Source: DASSUW01 sp963849695 (GTDB lineage: Bacteria; Actinomycetota; Thermoleophilia; Solirubrobacterales; Solirubrobacteraceae). Taken from it: a DNA stretch of 64,000 nt. A program made the position numbers and the translations under genes. The notes under the pieces were generated by a model. That model was not told where the DNA came from. It was given only the letters and a program-made list of their open reading frames with translations, and ran no database searches. Position 1 is the stretch's first letter. Each line of letters starts with the position of its first letter. Location of the stretch: the NCBI GenBank assembly GCA_963849695.1, contig CAWKIT010000006.1, positions 16,868 to 80,867 on the forward strand, in the 5' to 3' direction. Shown here piece by piece: positions 25,602-34,615 of the stretch.

Positions 25602-28534
25602 CGCCACGGGGGCAGATCGAGCACCGGCGCGTCGAGCGTCTGCCGCAGGAGCTCGTCGATGGGAAGCGACCTGCCGGATTGCACGCACTCATCGTAGGCA
25701 TCCGGGCCGAGCGCCGTTCGCGCAGCCGCCGCCTCGCGCCCGTGCAGCATCATGACCGACTCCCACGGCGGCGCGCCGATCTCCTCGTGGACGAGAGCCG
25801 AGGCGCCGGCGAGCCGGGCGCAGTCGCTCCACCGGCCCTCCGTCCCCGCCACTGCGGACAGCCCTGCGAGCGCCTCGCCGACCAGGAACCGGTCGTCGAC
25901 CTGACGCGCCATCCCCAGGCAGTCGACGAAGCGGGCCCCGGCCGTTCCGCAGTCGCCCTGGACGAGCGCCAGCCAGGCGCCGTTCACCAGCGGCTCGACG
26001 AGCCTGCGGTCGTCGCCCAGGCGGCGCCTCAGCTCGAGCGCCTCGTCGAAGCACGCCTCCGCCTGCTCCCCCGGGCCGTTGACCATGTCGTACCAGCCGA
26101 GCTCGGCCAGCGCCGCCGCGACCCCGTAGGGATCGCCTACCGTGCGATACAGCGCGAGCGCCTCGGTCGCGAGCTCGCCTGCCCGGTCCCAGTCGGAGGC
26201 GCGCTCGCAGACGCCGGCGACGGTCAGCAGCCCGTCGGCGATCAGGTGCTCGTCGCCGCTCGCGCTCGCCGCGGCGAGCGCGGCGTCGCCGATCTCGGCG
26301 GCATCGCCGGCGGCGACCAGCGTCGCCCAGCGGCCGAGCGCGACCAGCACCTGGGCCTCGAGCTCACGCTCGCCCGCCTCGCGCGCGGCCTCCAGCGCGG
26401 CCCGCAGCCGCGGCTCGGCCTCGGAGAAGCGGGACTGCGAGATCGCCAGCCTGCCGTCCCAGTACAGCGCCGTGGCCCGCAGATCCGGCGCTTCCTCGGT
26501 CAGTGCCGCGAGGCCGCCGGCCAGCCAGCCGCGCACCTCGTGGGTGTGCGCGTCCCACGGGAGCGCCTCCGCGAAGGCGATCGCGACGCGCAGGGCCTCG
26601 CCGGCTGCGCCGCCGCGCAGCAGCCGCTCGTAGGCGAGGCGCAGGTTCGCTCGTTCGCAGGCCAGCCGCTCGAGCGAGTCGCGGCGGTGGGCGCGCGCCG
26701 CCTCCTTCGCCAGGCGTTCCGAGTACTCGACGAAGTAGCGCGCGTGCCTGAGCTCGGCGTCGGCGACCTCGGAGTAGTCCGCCGCCCGCTCGGCGGCGAA
26801 CTCGCGCACCGTGTCCAGCATCACGAACCGCTGCTCCTCACGCGCGTCGGCCCGCAGCAGCGAGGTCTTGTCGAGCAGCGAGGAGAGCACGCCGTCGACC
26901 TGCCCGTCGCCGCCGCAGACCTCGGTCGCGGCGTCGAGCGACGCGCCGCCCTCGAACACCGTCAGCAGACAGAGCAGCCGCCGCTCGCGTTCGTCGAGCA
27001 CCTCCCACGACCACTCGAGCGTGGCGCGCAGCGAGCGCTGGCGCGCCGGGCGGTCGCGGGCGCCCTCCGTGAGGACCTCGAGCCGGCGCTCGAGCCGCGA
27101 GAGCAGCGCCGGCAGCGACAGCAGGCGGAAGCGGTCGGCCGCGAGCTCGATGGCGAGCGGCAGCCCGTCCAGGCGTGCACAGATGGCGTCGACGATCTCG
27201 CGGTCGTCCTCGCCGAGCGTCCAGCCGGCACGGGCGGCGCCGGCTCGGGCCGCGAACAGCGCCGCGGCGTTCGGCGGCGACAGCGACTGCACGAAGTAGA
27301 CGTGCTCGCCGCTGAGTCGCAGCGCGGCCCGGCTCGTCGCCAGCACGGTCAGGCCGTCGACCGCGGCGAGCAGCTTGGTGACCTCGCCGGCGTCGTCGAC
27401 AAACCGCTCGAAGCCGTCGAGCACGAGCAGCGCGGGCGCCGTGCGGTTCGCGCGTGCGAGCTGTTCGGCGAGCTCGTCGGCGGTCGCCGCGCTGACACCG
27501 AGGGCGACCGCGGACTCGGACGCGAGCAGCCCCGCGTCCTCGACCCCGTCGAGGTCGACGTGGACGGCGCCGCCGCCGAAGCGCTCGGCGACGCGACGGC
27601 CCGCCTCGAGCGCGAGCCGCGTCTTGCCGACGCCGCCCGAGCCGACGAGCGTCAGCAGCCGGGTGCCGCGCCGCACCAGCAACTCGCTTATCTCCTCCAG
27701 CTCGCCCTCACGGCCGATCAGGTCGCCGGCGGGGGCGGGCAGCGCCGAGGGCGCCGGCTGGGCGCGGGCCGGCCGGTCGGCGTCGAGCTCGGGGTCGTGC
27801 GCGAGGATCATGCCCTCCAGCCGGCGCAGCTCGGGTCCCGGCTCGATCCCCAGCTCGTCGACCAGCATGCGCCGGCCCTCGCGCATGACCTCCAGCGCCT
27901 CGGCCTGCCGGCCGCTTCGGTACAGCGCGACCATCAGGTGCCCGCGCAGCCGCTCGCGCAGCGGCTGTTCGGCCACCAGCGCTCGCAGCTCCCCCACGAG
28001 GTCGGCGTCGCGACCTTCGGCGATCTCGGCGGCGAGCCGCTCCTCGATCGCCTCCATCCGCAGCTCCTCGAGCCGCCCGATCTCGCGCTGCGCGAACGGC
28101 TCGAACCGATGGTCGGCGAGCGCCGGGCCGCGCCACAGCGCCAGCGCCGCCTCGAGGTCGTCGCGCGCGGACCCGGGCTGGTCCTGCTCGAGCGCGACGC
28201 GGGCTCGGCGGAGCAGATCCTCGAAGCGGTACGCGTCGATCGCGTCGTGGTCGATGCTCAGCGCATAGCCGACGGCGGCGCGTTCGAGCGGGATGTCCGA
28301 CCCCAGCCGCCGGCGTAGACGCGAGACCTGCTTCTGCAGCGCCTGGACGCCGTCGCCCGGCGGGGCGTCGGCCCACAGCGCCTCGACGAGCTCGTCGACC
28401 CCGACGGGGTCGGGCGCCTGCAGCGCAAGGGCGGTGAACAGGGCGCGCTGCTTGGCGCCCTCGAACTGGACCGTGCCCGCCGGTACCCGAACGTCGAGCG
28501 GGCCCAGCAGCTTCACATCGACACCCCGGCTCAT
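25598..28534 (-). CDS. BTAD (AfsR-like) transcriptional regulator with NB-ARC ATPase and TPRs
   Basis: 978 residues. Winged helix (DVKLLGPLDVRV...GAKQRALFTALAL), BTAD (about 90-240; RFEPFAQREIGRLEELRMEAIEER), NB-ARC ATPase with Walker A VGSGGVGKTRL near residue 300, VLDGFERF (Walker B), LATSRAALRL and GLPLAIELAA, then a long TPR domain. Typical AfsR/SARP-type activator architecture; such proteins bind direct repeats spaced by 11 bp or multiples, like the three GTCAGCG arrays in this window, one of them about 1.6 kb upstream of this gene. It heads a two-gene operon with the LuxR regulator. Confidence 0.92.
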   Translation of the reverse strand: MSRGVDVKLLGPLDVRVPAGTVQFEGAKQRALFTALALQAPDPVGVDELVEALWADAPPGDGVQALQKQVSRLRRRLGSDIPLERAAVGYALSIDHDAIDAYRFEDLLRRARVALEQDQPGSARDDLEAALALWRGPALADHRFEPFAQREIGRLEELRMEAIEERLAAEIAEGRDADLVGELRALVAEQPLRERLRGHLMVALYRSGRQAEALEVMREGRRMLVDELGIEPGPELRRLEGMILAHDPELDADRPARAQPAPSALPAPAGDLIGREGELEEISELLVRRGTRLLTLVGSGGVGKTRLALEAGRRVAERFGGGAVHVDLDGVEDAGLLASESAVALGVSAATADELAEQLARANRTAPALLVLDGFERFVDDAGEVTKLLAAVDGLTVLATSRAALRLSGEHVYFVQSLSPPNAAALFAARAGAARAGWTLGEDDREIVDAICARLDGLPLAIELAADRFRLLSLPALLSRLERRLEVLTEGARDRPARQRSLRATLEWSWEVLDERERRLLCLLTVFEGGASLDAATEVCGGDGQVDGVLSSLLDKTSLLRADAREEQRFVMLDTVREFAAERAADYSEVADAELRHARYFVEYSERLAKEAARAHRRDSLERLACERANLRLAYERLLRGGAAGEALRVAIAFAEALPWDAHTHEVRGWLAGGLAALTEEAPDLRATALYWDGRLAISQSRFSEAEPRLRAALEAAREAGERELEAQVLVALGRWATLVAAGDAAEIGDAALAAASASGDEHLIADGLLTVAGVCERASDWDRAGELATEALALYRTVGDPYGVAAALAELGWYDMVNGPGEQAEACFDEALELRRRLGDDRRLVEPLVNGAWLALVQGDCGTAGARFVDCLGMARQVDDRFLVGEALAGLSAVAGTEGRWSDCARLAGASALVHEEIGAPPWESVMMLHGREAAAARTALGPDAYDECVQSGRSLPIDELLRQTLDAPVLDLPPWR

Positions 28535-28597
28535 TTCCGCTCAGCGAACGTTAACCCGCGGAGGCCCCGGCGTCGAACCCGGTATCACACCTGGTTC

Positions 28598-29623
28598 ATG
28601 CCCCCGCTCCTCACCACCACCGTAATCGGCAGCTACCCGCAACCGGCGTGGCTTATCGATCGTGACCGCCTGAGCAGCTCGCTGCCGCCGCGCGTCCGTG
28701 CCCGCGAGCTGTGGCGCGTCGACGATCCCTACCTCGCGCAGGCCCAGGACGACGCCACCGCGCTCGCGATCGCCGACCAGGAGCGGGCAGGCGTCGACAT
28801 CGTCAGCGACGGCGAGATCCGCCGCGAGAGCTACTCCAACCGCTTCGCGACCGCGCTCGAGGGGCTCGACGTCGACAACCCGGCCATGGTCCCCGGCCGC
28901 GCCGGCGGCACGAACGCGGTGCCGCGCGTGGTCGGCCGCGTGCGGCGCGCGCGGCCGGTGGAGGTCGACGACCTGCGGTTCCTGCGCAGCCGCACCGACC
29001 GCACGATCAAGATCACGCTGCCCGGCCCGTTCACGATGAGTCAGCAGGCGTACAACGAGGCGTACGACGACGAGGCCGAGCTGGCGATGGATTTCGCCGC
29101 GGCGGTCAACGAGGAGGTGCACGACCTGTTCGCGGCGGGCGCCGACGTCGTGCAGATCGACGAGCCGTGGCTCCAGTCACGGGCCGAGAAGGCGCGCGAG
29201 TTCGCGCTGCCTGCGATCGACCGCGCGCTCGCGGACGCGCCCGGTACGACCGCCCTGCATACGTGCTTCGGCTACGCCCACATCGTCCACGACCGCCCGC
29301 CCGGCTACCCGTTCCTGGCCGAGCTGGCGGGCTGCGCGGCCGACGTGCTGGCGATCGAGGCCGCCCAGCCGCGGCTCGAGGCGTCGGTGCTCGAGCCGCT
29401 GGCGGGCAAGACGGTGATCGTCGGCGTGCTCGACCTCTCCGATCCCTCACCGGAGACGCCCGAGGTGGTCGCCTCGCGCATCGAGGCGGCGCTGGAGGTG
29501 ATCCCGCCGGAGCGGCTCCAGGTGGGGCCGGACTGCGGGATGAAGTACCTGTCGCGCGAGCTGGCGTTCGCCAAGCTCCGCGCGCTGGTCGAGGGCGCCC
29601 GCCTCGTGCGCGCGCGCCTATGA
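28598..29623 (+). CDS. MetE-like (cobalamin-independent methionine synthase C-terminal domain) protein
   Basis: A 341-residue single TIM barrel like the catalytic half of MetE. TTTVIGSYPQP at the start, GVDIVSDGEIRRES, DVVQIDEPWL, and zinc ligands in LHTCFGY (His, Cys) and VGPDCGMKYL (Cys). The N-terminal folate-supporting half of full MetE is absent, so it uses a different or bound methyl donor, as in archaeal MetE core or epoxyalkane:CoM-transferase-like relatives. It is divergent from the BTAD gene (about 60 bp). Its 3' end overlaps the opposite-strand gene by 6 bp. Confidence 0.88.
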   Translation: MPPLLTTTVIGSYPQPAWLIDRDRLSSSLPPRVRARELWRVDDPYLAQAQDDATALAIADQERAGVDIVSDGEIRRESYSNRFATALEGLDVDNPAMVPGRAGGTNAVPRVVGRVRRARPVEVDDLRFLRSRTDRTIKITLPGPFTMSQQAYNEAYDDEAELAMDFAAAVNEEVHDLFAAGADVVQIDEPWLQSRAEKAREFALPAIDRALADAPGTTALHTCFGYAHIVHDRPPGYPFLAELAGCAADVLAIEAAQPRLEASVLEPLAGKTVIVGVLDLSDPSPETPEVVASRIEAALEVIPPERLQVGPDCGMKYLSRELAFAKLRALVEGARLVRARL

Positions 29624-30097
29624 ACCGGTCAGCGCAGTGATCACATCCTTCGAGTGGGTCAACGGGATCCGGTTCCCCTCGAGCTCGATGCGCGAGCCGC
29701 TGTCGGTCTCGATCAGCTCCAGCACGCGCACGTTCACGCGCTGGTGGACCTTGGCCTCCAGCCCCTCACGCGGCACGCGGAAGGCGAGCGCCTTCGGGTG
29801 GGCGCGGTTGCCGGCGAAGCCGTAGACCATCGTCTCGGACACACCCACGACCATCCGCTGGGGCAGGCCGGTGGCAGCGTCGTGCGCCCGTGTGCCCGCC
29901 ACGTAGCCGCCGACCGTCGCGATGCTGTCGCCCAGCGAGCCCATCGTGCCGCCGATGTCGCCGCCGATCCAGCCGCCCGCGAACCCGGCGCCCGAATGCC
30001 CGCGGGGGTTGAACTCCCCCGCCGCGGTCACCGTGTCCTGGATTCCGGCCGAGGCGAGCGCCTCGTTGACGACTTCGACGATCTTCTCTTCGGACAT
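29618..30097 (-). CDS. Conserved protein of unknown function with Gly-rich centre
   Basis: The ATG has GAAAGGAG upstream. 159 residues: an N-terminal helix SEEKIVEVVNEALASAG, a Gly-rich stretch GAGFAGGWIGGDIGGTMG around 36-55 that could sit against a membrane, then a beta-rich C-terminal half (MVVGVSETMVYGFAG, VNVRVLELIETDSG) resembling a PH-like or YcaP-like small barrel. No signal peptide. Its promoter carries the third copy of the triple GTCAGCG repeat, which links it to the collagen-like and P-domain genes and hints at an envelope role. Confidence 0.75.
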   Translation of the reverse strand: MSEEKIVEVVNEALASAGIQDTVTAAGEFNPRGHSGAGFAGGWIGGDIGGTMGSLGDSIATVGGYVAGTRAHDAATGLPQRMVVGVSETMVYGFAGNRAHPKALAFRVPREGLEAKVHQRVNVRVLELIETDSGSRIELEGNRIPLTHSKDVITALTGS

Positions 30098-30127
30098 TGC
30101 GAATCTCCTTTCGTCGCGGCTAGCCCA

Positions 30128-30322
30128 TCACAACCCGCTGACATCCCGCTGACGTCTCGCTGACGCGAGCCATTCACTGCGGAGGTCTGATGACGGGTTC
30201 GAAGGGTGTCGGTCGTCGGTGCGGGCAACGCGACGATCGCGCGCCGGGCGGTAGAGGTAGAGGATGTCGCGGATGGCGTCGTGCGCTTCCTGCATGTCCT
30301 CGTAGCGCCCGCCGAAACGCAT
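30128..30322 (-). CDS. Doubtful 64-aa hypothetical protein
   Basis: Begins MRFGGRYEDMQEAHDAIRDI, which looks like a real amphipathic helix. The last third is translated straight through the triple repeat of copy C (SARRQRDVSG), and no good ribosome site precedes the ATG. Either a short real protein whose end overlaps the operator, or a chance frame. Confidence 0.25.
   Translation of the reverse strand: MRFGGRYEDMQEAHDAIRDILYLYRPARDRRVARTDDRHPSNPSSDLRSEWLASARRQRDVSGL
30136..30164 (-). promoter_or_regulatory. Triple direct repeat (GTCAGCG x3, 11-bp phase), copy C
   Basis: On the minus strand GTCAGCG begins at 30164, 30153 and 30142, again 11 bp apart. Its two inner spacers match those of copy A (GTCAGCGAGAC, GTCAGCGGGAT, GTCAGCGG). 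It ends about 39 bp before the ATG of the 159-aa gene, which here does have a ribosome site. Confidence 0.7.
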
Positions 30323-30520
30323 GCGCGGGAGCCTATCCCGCTGTCGCGCCCGGCTCCGCGCTTGCCTGCCGCCGGCAGAGCCTCACGTCGCAGCTATCGC
30401 TTCTGCCTCGGAGCAGCGGTCAGAGACGATTCGCGACGAGTATGGCGTGTGCCTCAGAGCGGAAGCGTGGCCGCCGCATCGGCGGGGTAGCACCCGATGA
30501 CCGCAACCGAGGAGATCGCC

Positions 30521-30661
30521 ATGAGCGAATCCACGCAGGACCGACCCGACGAGGCCGACGAGAACGCCCCGAAGCCCGGCGAGCAGGACACGGACACCGT
30601 GGCTGGCGTGCCGAAGAAGGCGCCCGAGTCCAAAGACGAGCAATCAAAGCAGGACGAGTAG
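30521..30661 (+). CDS. 46-aa acidic, disordered small protein
   Basis: ATG with GAGGAG upstream. The product is almost entirely Asp, Glu, Lys, Gln, Pro and Ser (begins MSESTQDRPDEADENAPKP, ends SKDEQSKQDE), with no hydrophobic core. It resembles small hydrophilin-like or stress-related disordered proteins. An upstream in-frame ATG at 30497 would add eight residues. Function unknown. Confidence 0.55.
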   Translation: MSESTQDRPDEADENAPKPGEQDTDTVAGVPKKAPESKDEQSKQDE

Positions 30662-30989
30662 CCAGGTATCCCGGACGCCGCGAGTCGGGGGCTGATTCGC
30701 GGTAGCGGGCGCCAGCGGAAGCCCGCGACCTCGGACGTCGCCGCGGCTTCCGCTGCAGCCTGCCAAGCGGGAGTGCTGCTCGTGCCTCATTGCGGAAGCG
30801 CGGAGCGATAGCTTCCAAGCGTGCGGAAGCGCATCCCTACTTCCGGCTCGATCCCCACCCCCTAACGCCCGAGGCCCAGGTCGGCCGCTGGGTTCGAATG
30901 GGTGCCTCCGGAGGTTGGCAAGCGCCCCGCATGGCGGGGCGCGTCGAAGCCCGCCGGCAGTGCGACTTCTTCGCCGATCCGCAGATCGG
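30662..30989. other. Intergenic region, 328 bp, with a strong hairpin
   Basis: I see no gene. The right part holds a perfect 9-bp hairpin described separately. A GGTTCGAAT near 30890 looks like a T-loop, but no tRNA fold can be built around it. Confidence 0.5.
30922..30942 (-). terminator. Hairpin GCGCCCCGC-ATG-GCGGGGCGC, likely terminator
   Basis: Nine perfect base pairs around a three-base loop, about 48 bp beyond the stop of the DHFR-like gene. There is no U-tract, as is common in GC-rich actinobacteria. It would also work for transcripts from the left. Confidence 0.5.
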
Positions 30990-31571
30990 TCATCGGCGCA
31001 CCCGATAGCGCAGGTGGAGCACCCGGTTGCTTGCGATCACCACGTCGGGATCTTCGAGCAGGTGCTGTGCGGCGACCGATCCGAAGAAGCGCTTGCCCGT
31101 CCCGAGGACGACGGGCGCGACGTCCATGGCGACCTCGTCGACGAGCCCGGCGGCCAGCATCTGCCCGCCGACGTCGCCCGCGGCGACCTCGACCGTGCGG
31201 TCGCCCGCGAGCTCCTGTGCCTTGGCCATGGCCGCCTCGACGCCGTCGACGAAGTGAAACGGCGCCTCGGGCCGCCAGCCCTCGGGCGCCGGCCGGTGCG
31301 ACACGACGACCACGTGGTCGATCCCGCTCGGTGGCGTGCCGCCCCAGCCGTCCGTCAGGTCGAAGACATGCCGGCCGGCGACCGTCACTCCGATCTGGTC
31401 CCAGTACGCGCGGGTGTGCTCGTAGGACGCCTGCGACACCTTCAGCTGCCCGGCCTCGTCCAACGGGACGTCACCGCTTGACAACCAGTCGAACAGCGGG
31501 CCGGGCTGATCGTTCTCGTCCGCGATGAACCCGTCGACCGACACCGTGCTGTACAGAACCACCTTGCCCAT
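30990..31571 (-). CDS. Dihydrofolate reductase / RibD C-terminal domain family protein
   Basis: 193 residues. Begins KVVLYSTVSVDGFIADEND (RibD_C signature), continues with VTVAGRHVFDLTDGWGG, the nucleotide-binding AAGDVGGQMLAAGLVDEVA and the terminal PVVLGTGKRFFG...VLHLRY. This is the stand-alone RibD-C/YwjB type that binds NADP(H); many members have no proven substrate. Monocistronic by position, with a hairpin downstream. Confidence 0.88.
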   Translation of the reverse strand: MGKVVLYSTVSVDGFIADENDQPGPLFDWLSSGDVPLDEAGQLKVSQASYEHTRAYWDQIGVTVAGRHVFDLTDGWGGTPPSGIDHVVVVSHRPAPEGWRPEAPFHFVDGVEAAMAKAQELAGDRTVEVAAGDVGGQMLAAGLVDEVAMDVAPVVLGTGKRFFGSVAAQHLLEDPDVVIASNRVLHLRYRVRR

Positions 31572-31799
31572 GGGCTCTCTCCTCTGCTCGACAAGCGCCC
31601 ATCATGGTGTCCCGGAAGTGGCAAGTCTTGTAAGAAATCAATCGGCTGGCAGCGGTCCGACGCTAGCCCTGGCTTCGCGTCCCCTTGCGACAGCCGTGTG
31701 GCGGGCGGTGCGGACGCGTGCATCCCGTACTGAAGCGAGAGTTCGGGGTCTCGTTTGATGCGCCTACCCCGGGCGCTTATGTTGCGGGTCTCCGCACTC

Positions 31800-32786
31800 T
31801 CAGCCCGCGGAGGCGGCGATCAGCGCGCGGTCCTGCTCGCCGGCGCTTCGCCTGATCGCGCCCGGCGAGACGCCGATGACGCGCTTGAAGGCGCGGCTGA
31901 ACGCGGCCTCGGACCGGTAGCCGAGCCGGTCGGCGAGCTGGCCGACCGTGGCGCCCTCCTCCTTCAGCGCCGCGACCGCGACCTGCATGCGCCAGCGGGC
32001 GACGTAGCTCATCACCGGCTCGCCGACGAGCTCGGTGAAGCGGGCCGCGAACGCCGAGCGCGACATCGACAGCTCGTGGGCCAGCGAGGCGACGGTCCAG
32101 TCCCGAGCAGGGTCGCGATGAACGCTTGAGATGGCGCGGCCGATCTGGGGGTCCTGGAGAGCTCCCAGCCAGCCCCTCTGCGCGGCCGGATCGCTCTCCA
32201 TCCACGCCCGGATCGCCTGGATCACGAGGATGTCCCCGAGGCGCGTGATCACGGTCTCGCCGCCGGGCCGGAGCTCGCAGGCCTCGGAGGCGATCAGCCG
32301 CAGCGTGCTCTGCATCCACTCCAGCCGGGGCGAGCTGGACGCCTCGACGTGGATCGTGCTCGGCAGGATCTCGATCAGGTTGCCGGCGGCCGGGTGCGCG
32401 AAGCGCACGGCCCCGCAGATCAGGCCGGTGGGCGCGCCGCCCTCGCCGTGGCGAAGGATCTCGTAGCGATCGCTGACGAGCTCGCGCTCGAGGTCGAGGA
32501 TCCCCGGAGCAGGCGCGCCCGGCTCGCTGCGCAGGACGTGACCCTCCCCGTGCGGCACGAGCGCGAGGTCCCCGAGCTGGATCCAATCGCGCTCCTTATC
32601 CCCGGTCTCGAGCCACATCCGGCCGGAGGTGACCACGTGAAACCACATGTACCCCGGCATCGGCGGCAGCGTCAGTCCCCAGGGTGCGGTGAGCTCGGAG
32701 CGGCAGTAGTACGCACCGGTCATCCGCAGGAAGTGCAGTGCCTCGCCGAAGGGATCCGCCGGCGGGAAGGGGTCGGGGGCGTCCAT
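31800..32786 (-). CDS. AraC-family regulator with cupin sensor domain
   Basis: N-terminal cupin (about 1-190; GYMWFHVVTSGRMWLE, LVPHGEGHVL) and a C-terminal pair of AraC helix-turn-helix motifs: WTVASLAHELSMSRSAFAARF and ATVGQLADRLGYRSEAAFSRAFKRV. The ATG at 32786 gives a normal-length 328-residue protein. It is divergent from the NmrA-like oxidoreductase/DUF1772/ABC gene group; AraC proteins with this cupin commonly control a divergent oxidoreductase gene, so that group is the likely target. Confidence 0.88.
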   Translation of the reverse strand: MDAPDPFPPADPFGEALHFLRMTGAYYCRSELTAPWGLTLPPMPGYMWFHVVTSGRMWLETGDKERDWIQLGDLALVPHGEGHVLRSEPGAPAPGILDLERELVSDRYEILRHGEGGAPTGLICGAVRFAHPAAGNLIEILPSTIHVEASSSPRLEWMQSTLRLIASEACELRPGGETVITRLGDILVIQAIRAWMESDPAAQRGWLGALQDPQIGRAISSVHRDPARDWTVASLAHELSMSRSAFAARFTELVGEPVMSYVARWRMQVAVAALKEEGATVGQLADRLGYRSEAAFSRAFKRVIGVSPGAIRRSAGEQDRALIAASAG

Positions 32787-32928
32787 GACGCCGAGTATGC
32801 ATGGTCTGGACTTGATCGTCCAGCGTGATGGACGATCGAGCATAGATTCGCGCGCTTTGGTCATAGACCGCTCTGCATCATCGCGCAAGACTGGCCGTGT
32901 TGCATCCTACGACCAGATCGAAGCGACT

Positions 32929-33054
32929 ATGGCCCACCAGGGAGCGTTCCCGCCCCGCTGGCTGCAGCGCATCGTCCTCGCCCCGCTCGCCTGGCTCGCG
33001 AGGCGCCGCCGTCACCTGCGTCCGGCGCCGCGGCCCGTGGACGTCCGAGCATGA
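32929..33054 (+). CDS. Doubtful 41-aa basic peptide in the AraC/NmrA intergenic region
   Basis: ATG frame encoding MAHQGAFPPRWLQRIVLAPL followed by an Arg-rich tail. It could be membrane-active or a remnant of a longer gene. No ribosome site. The rest of this 335-bp region should contain the divergent promoters. Confidence 0.25.
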   Translation: MAHQGAFPPRWLQRIVLAPLAWLARRRRHLRPAPRPVDVRA

Positions 33055-33122
33055 ATCGGCGCTCTTCAGCCACAGACAGTCCGAATCGATCCCGGCAACT
33101 TCCCCCAAGCACTTGAGGACCC

Positions 33123-33974
33123 ATGAACGACAACACGAGACAAGAACCCACGCTGGTACTTGGCGGCACATCAAAGACGGGCCGACGGGTCGCAGAGCGG
33201 CTCGCGGCGCGCGGTTTCCCCGTGCGAATCGGCTCTCGCTCCGGCACACCCCCCTTCGATTGGGAGGACCGCTCGACCTGGGGCCCGGTGCTGGAAGGGG
33301 TCGGATCGGCCTACATCTCGCACTACCTGGACGCCCTTCCGGGCGCGGCGGAGACGGTCGGTGCGTTCGCCGAGCTCGCGGTCGCAAAGGGGGTCCGGAG
33401 GCAGGTCCTGGTGGGCGGCCGCGGCGAGCCCGAGTCCGAGCGCGTCGAGGCGGCCGCACGGGACTCCGGCGCCGAGCTGACGATCCTTCGCTCGACGTGG
33501 TTCGCCCAGAACTTCAGCGAGGGCGGCTTCCTCGATTTCGTGCTGGCCGGCGAGGTCACGCTCCCAGCCGGCGACACGCCCGAGCCGTTCGTCGACGTCG
33601 ATGACATCGCCGACGTCGCCGTCGCGGCGCTGACCGAGAAGGGGCACGAGGGCGAGCTCTACGAGCTCACCGGCCCACGGCTGGTGACCTTCGAGCAGGC
33701 GGTCGACGAGATCGCCCAGGCGGCCAACCGCGAGATCAGGTACGTGCCCGTCTCGATGGCCGAGTTCGAGTCGCTGCTCGCCGAGCAGGAGGTGCCGGCC
33801 GATTTCGTCTGGCTCCTGAAGCACCTCTTCACCGAGGTCCTCGACGGCCGCAACGCCCACCTGGCCGACGGGGTGCGGCGCGCCCTCGGCCGCGAGCCGC
33901 GGGACTTCAGCGACTACGCACGCGACGCGGCCGCCACCGGCATCTGGAACCCCAGGGCCGCCCGGGCCGCTTGA
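33123..33974 (+). CDS. NmrA-like NAD(P)-binding oxidoreductase
   Basis: 283 residues with the atypical-SDR/NmrA Rossmann start TLVLGGTSKTGRRVAERLAARG, RIGSRSGTPPFDW, VDVDDIADVAVAAL and GELYELTGPRLVTFEQAV. There is no Tyr-x3-Lys pair, as usual for NmrA-type members, which act as redox sensors or quinone/flavin reductases. First gene of a plus-strand group with DUF1772 and ABC transporter genes, divergent from AraC. Confidence 0.88.
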   Translation: MNDNTRQEPTLVLGGTSKTGRRVAERLAARGFPVRIGSRSGTPPFDWEDRSTWGPVLEGVGSAYISHYLDALPGAAETVGAFAELAVAKGVRRQVLVGGRGEPESERVEAAARDSGAELTILRSTWFAQNFSEGGFLDFVLAGEVTLPAGDTPEPFVDVDDIADVAVAALTEKGHEGELYELTGPRLVTFEQAVDEIAQAANREIRYVPVSMAEFESLLAEQEVPADFVWLLKHLFTEVLDGRNAHLADGVRRALGREPRDFSDYARDAAATGIWNPRAARAA

Positions 33975-34030
33975 CGTTCATCCGAATCCAGACAGACACG
34001 ACCGCCCCCCGAGACCGCAAGGAGACCACC

Positions 34031-34615
34031 ATGGCCAGCAGCACCACAACCCGCAAACCTCCACCGGAGACCGAGAACGGATGGCCGGGGACTACGCGCA
34101 ACAAGCGCTCGACGGGCGCCGACCGCAACACGGACATCGTGCTGGCCGCGGCCGTGATCGCCATGGGCCTGCTGGCGGGACTCATCTATGACTGGGCGAT
34201 CACCGTCATGCCGGCCCTGACCGCGGCCGACGACCGCACGCTCGTCGACGCGATGCAACAGACGGTCGACAACCCGGCCTTCCCCCTGACCTTCCTCGCT
34301 GCCGGGGCGCTCGCCGCCGTCGCCCTCTTCAGGCGCGTCGCTCCGGCTCGCCCAAGACCGCGCGCTGGATAGCTCGCCGGCCTCGCGCTCTACACGGTGG
34401 CGGTCCTCATCACCGGCGCAATCCACATCCCGCTCAACGAAGACATCAAGCAGGCGGGTGACCCCGCCCGCATCGAGAATCTCGCCGCCGTGCGCGACGA
34501 CTTCGCGGCCCCCTGGGTCGCCTGGAACATCGTCCGGACGCTGGCAGCGACGGCCGCCTTCGGCGCCCTCGCCTGGGCGCTCGTCCTGCGCGGACGCATG
34601 GAGCGAGCGGCATGA
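34031..34615 (+). pseudogene. DUF1772 (anthrone-oxygenase-like) membrane protein, interrupted
   Basis: The N-terminal part has the membrane helices IVLAAAVIAMGLLAGLIYDW and FPLTFLAAGALAAVALF. The C-terminal part has LALYTVAVLITGAIHIPLNE (a family hallmark) and ending RTLAATAAFGALAWALV. A TAG at 34370 breaks the frame. The conserved bridging residues (SGSPKTARWI) are present but in another frame between about 34335 and 34372, so one missing base and one extra base explain the defect and restore a 194-residue protein. The 3' end overlaps the ABC ATPase start (ATGA), so the genes are coupled. A sequence error is plausible. Confidence 0.75.

Noticed and set aside
30880..30960. tRNA-like GGTTCGAAT element
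   Set aside because: No acceptor, D-arm or anticodon stem can be formed with it on either strand; the nearby perfect hairpin is better explained as a terminator.
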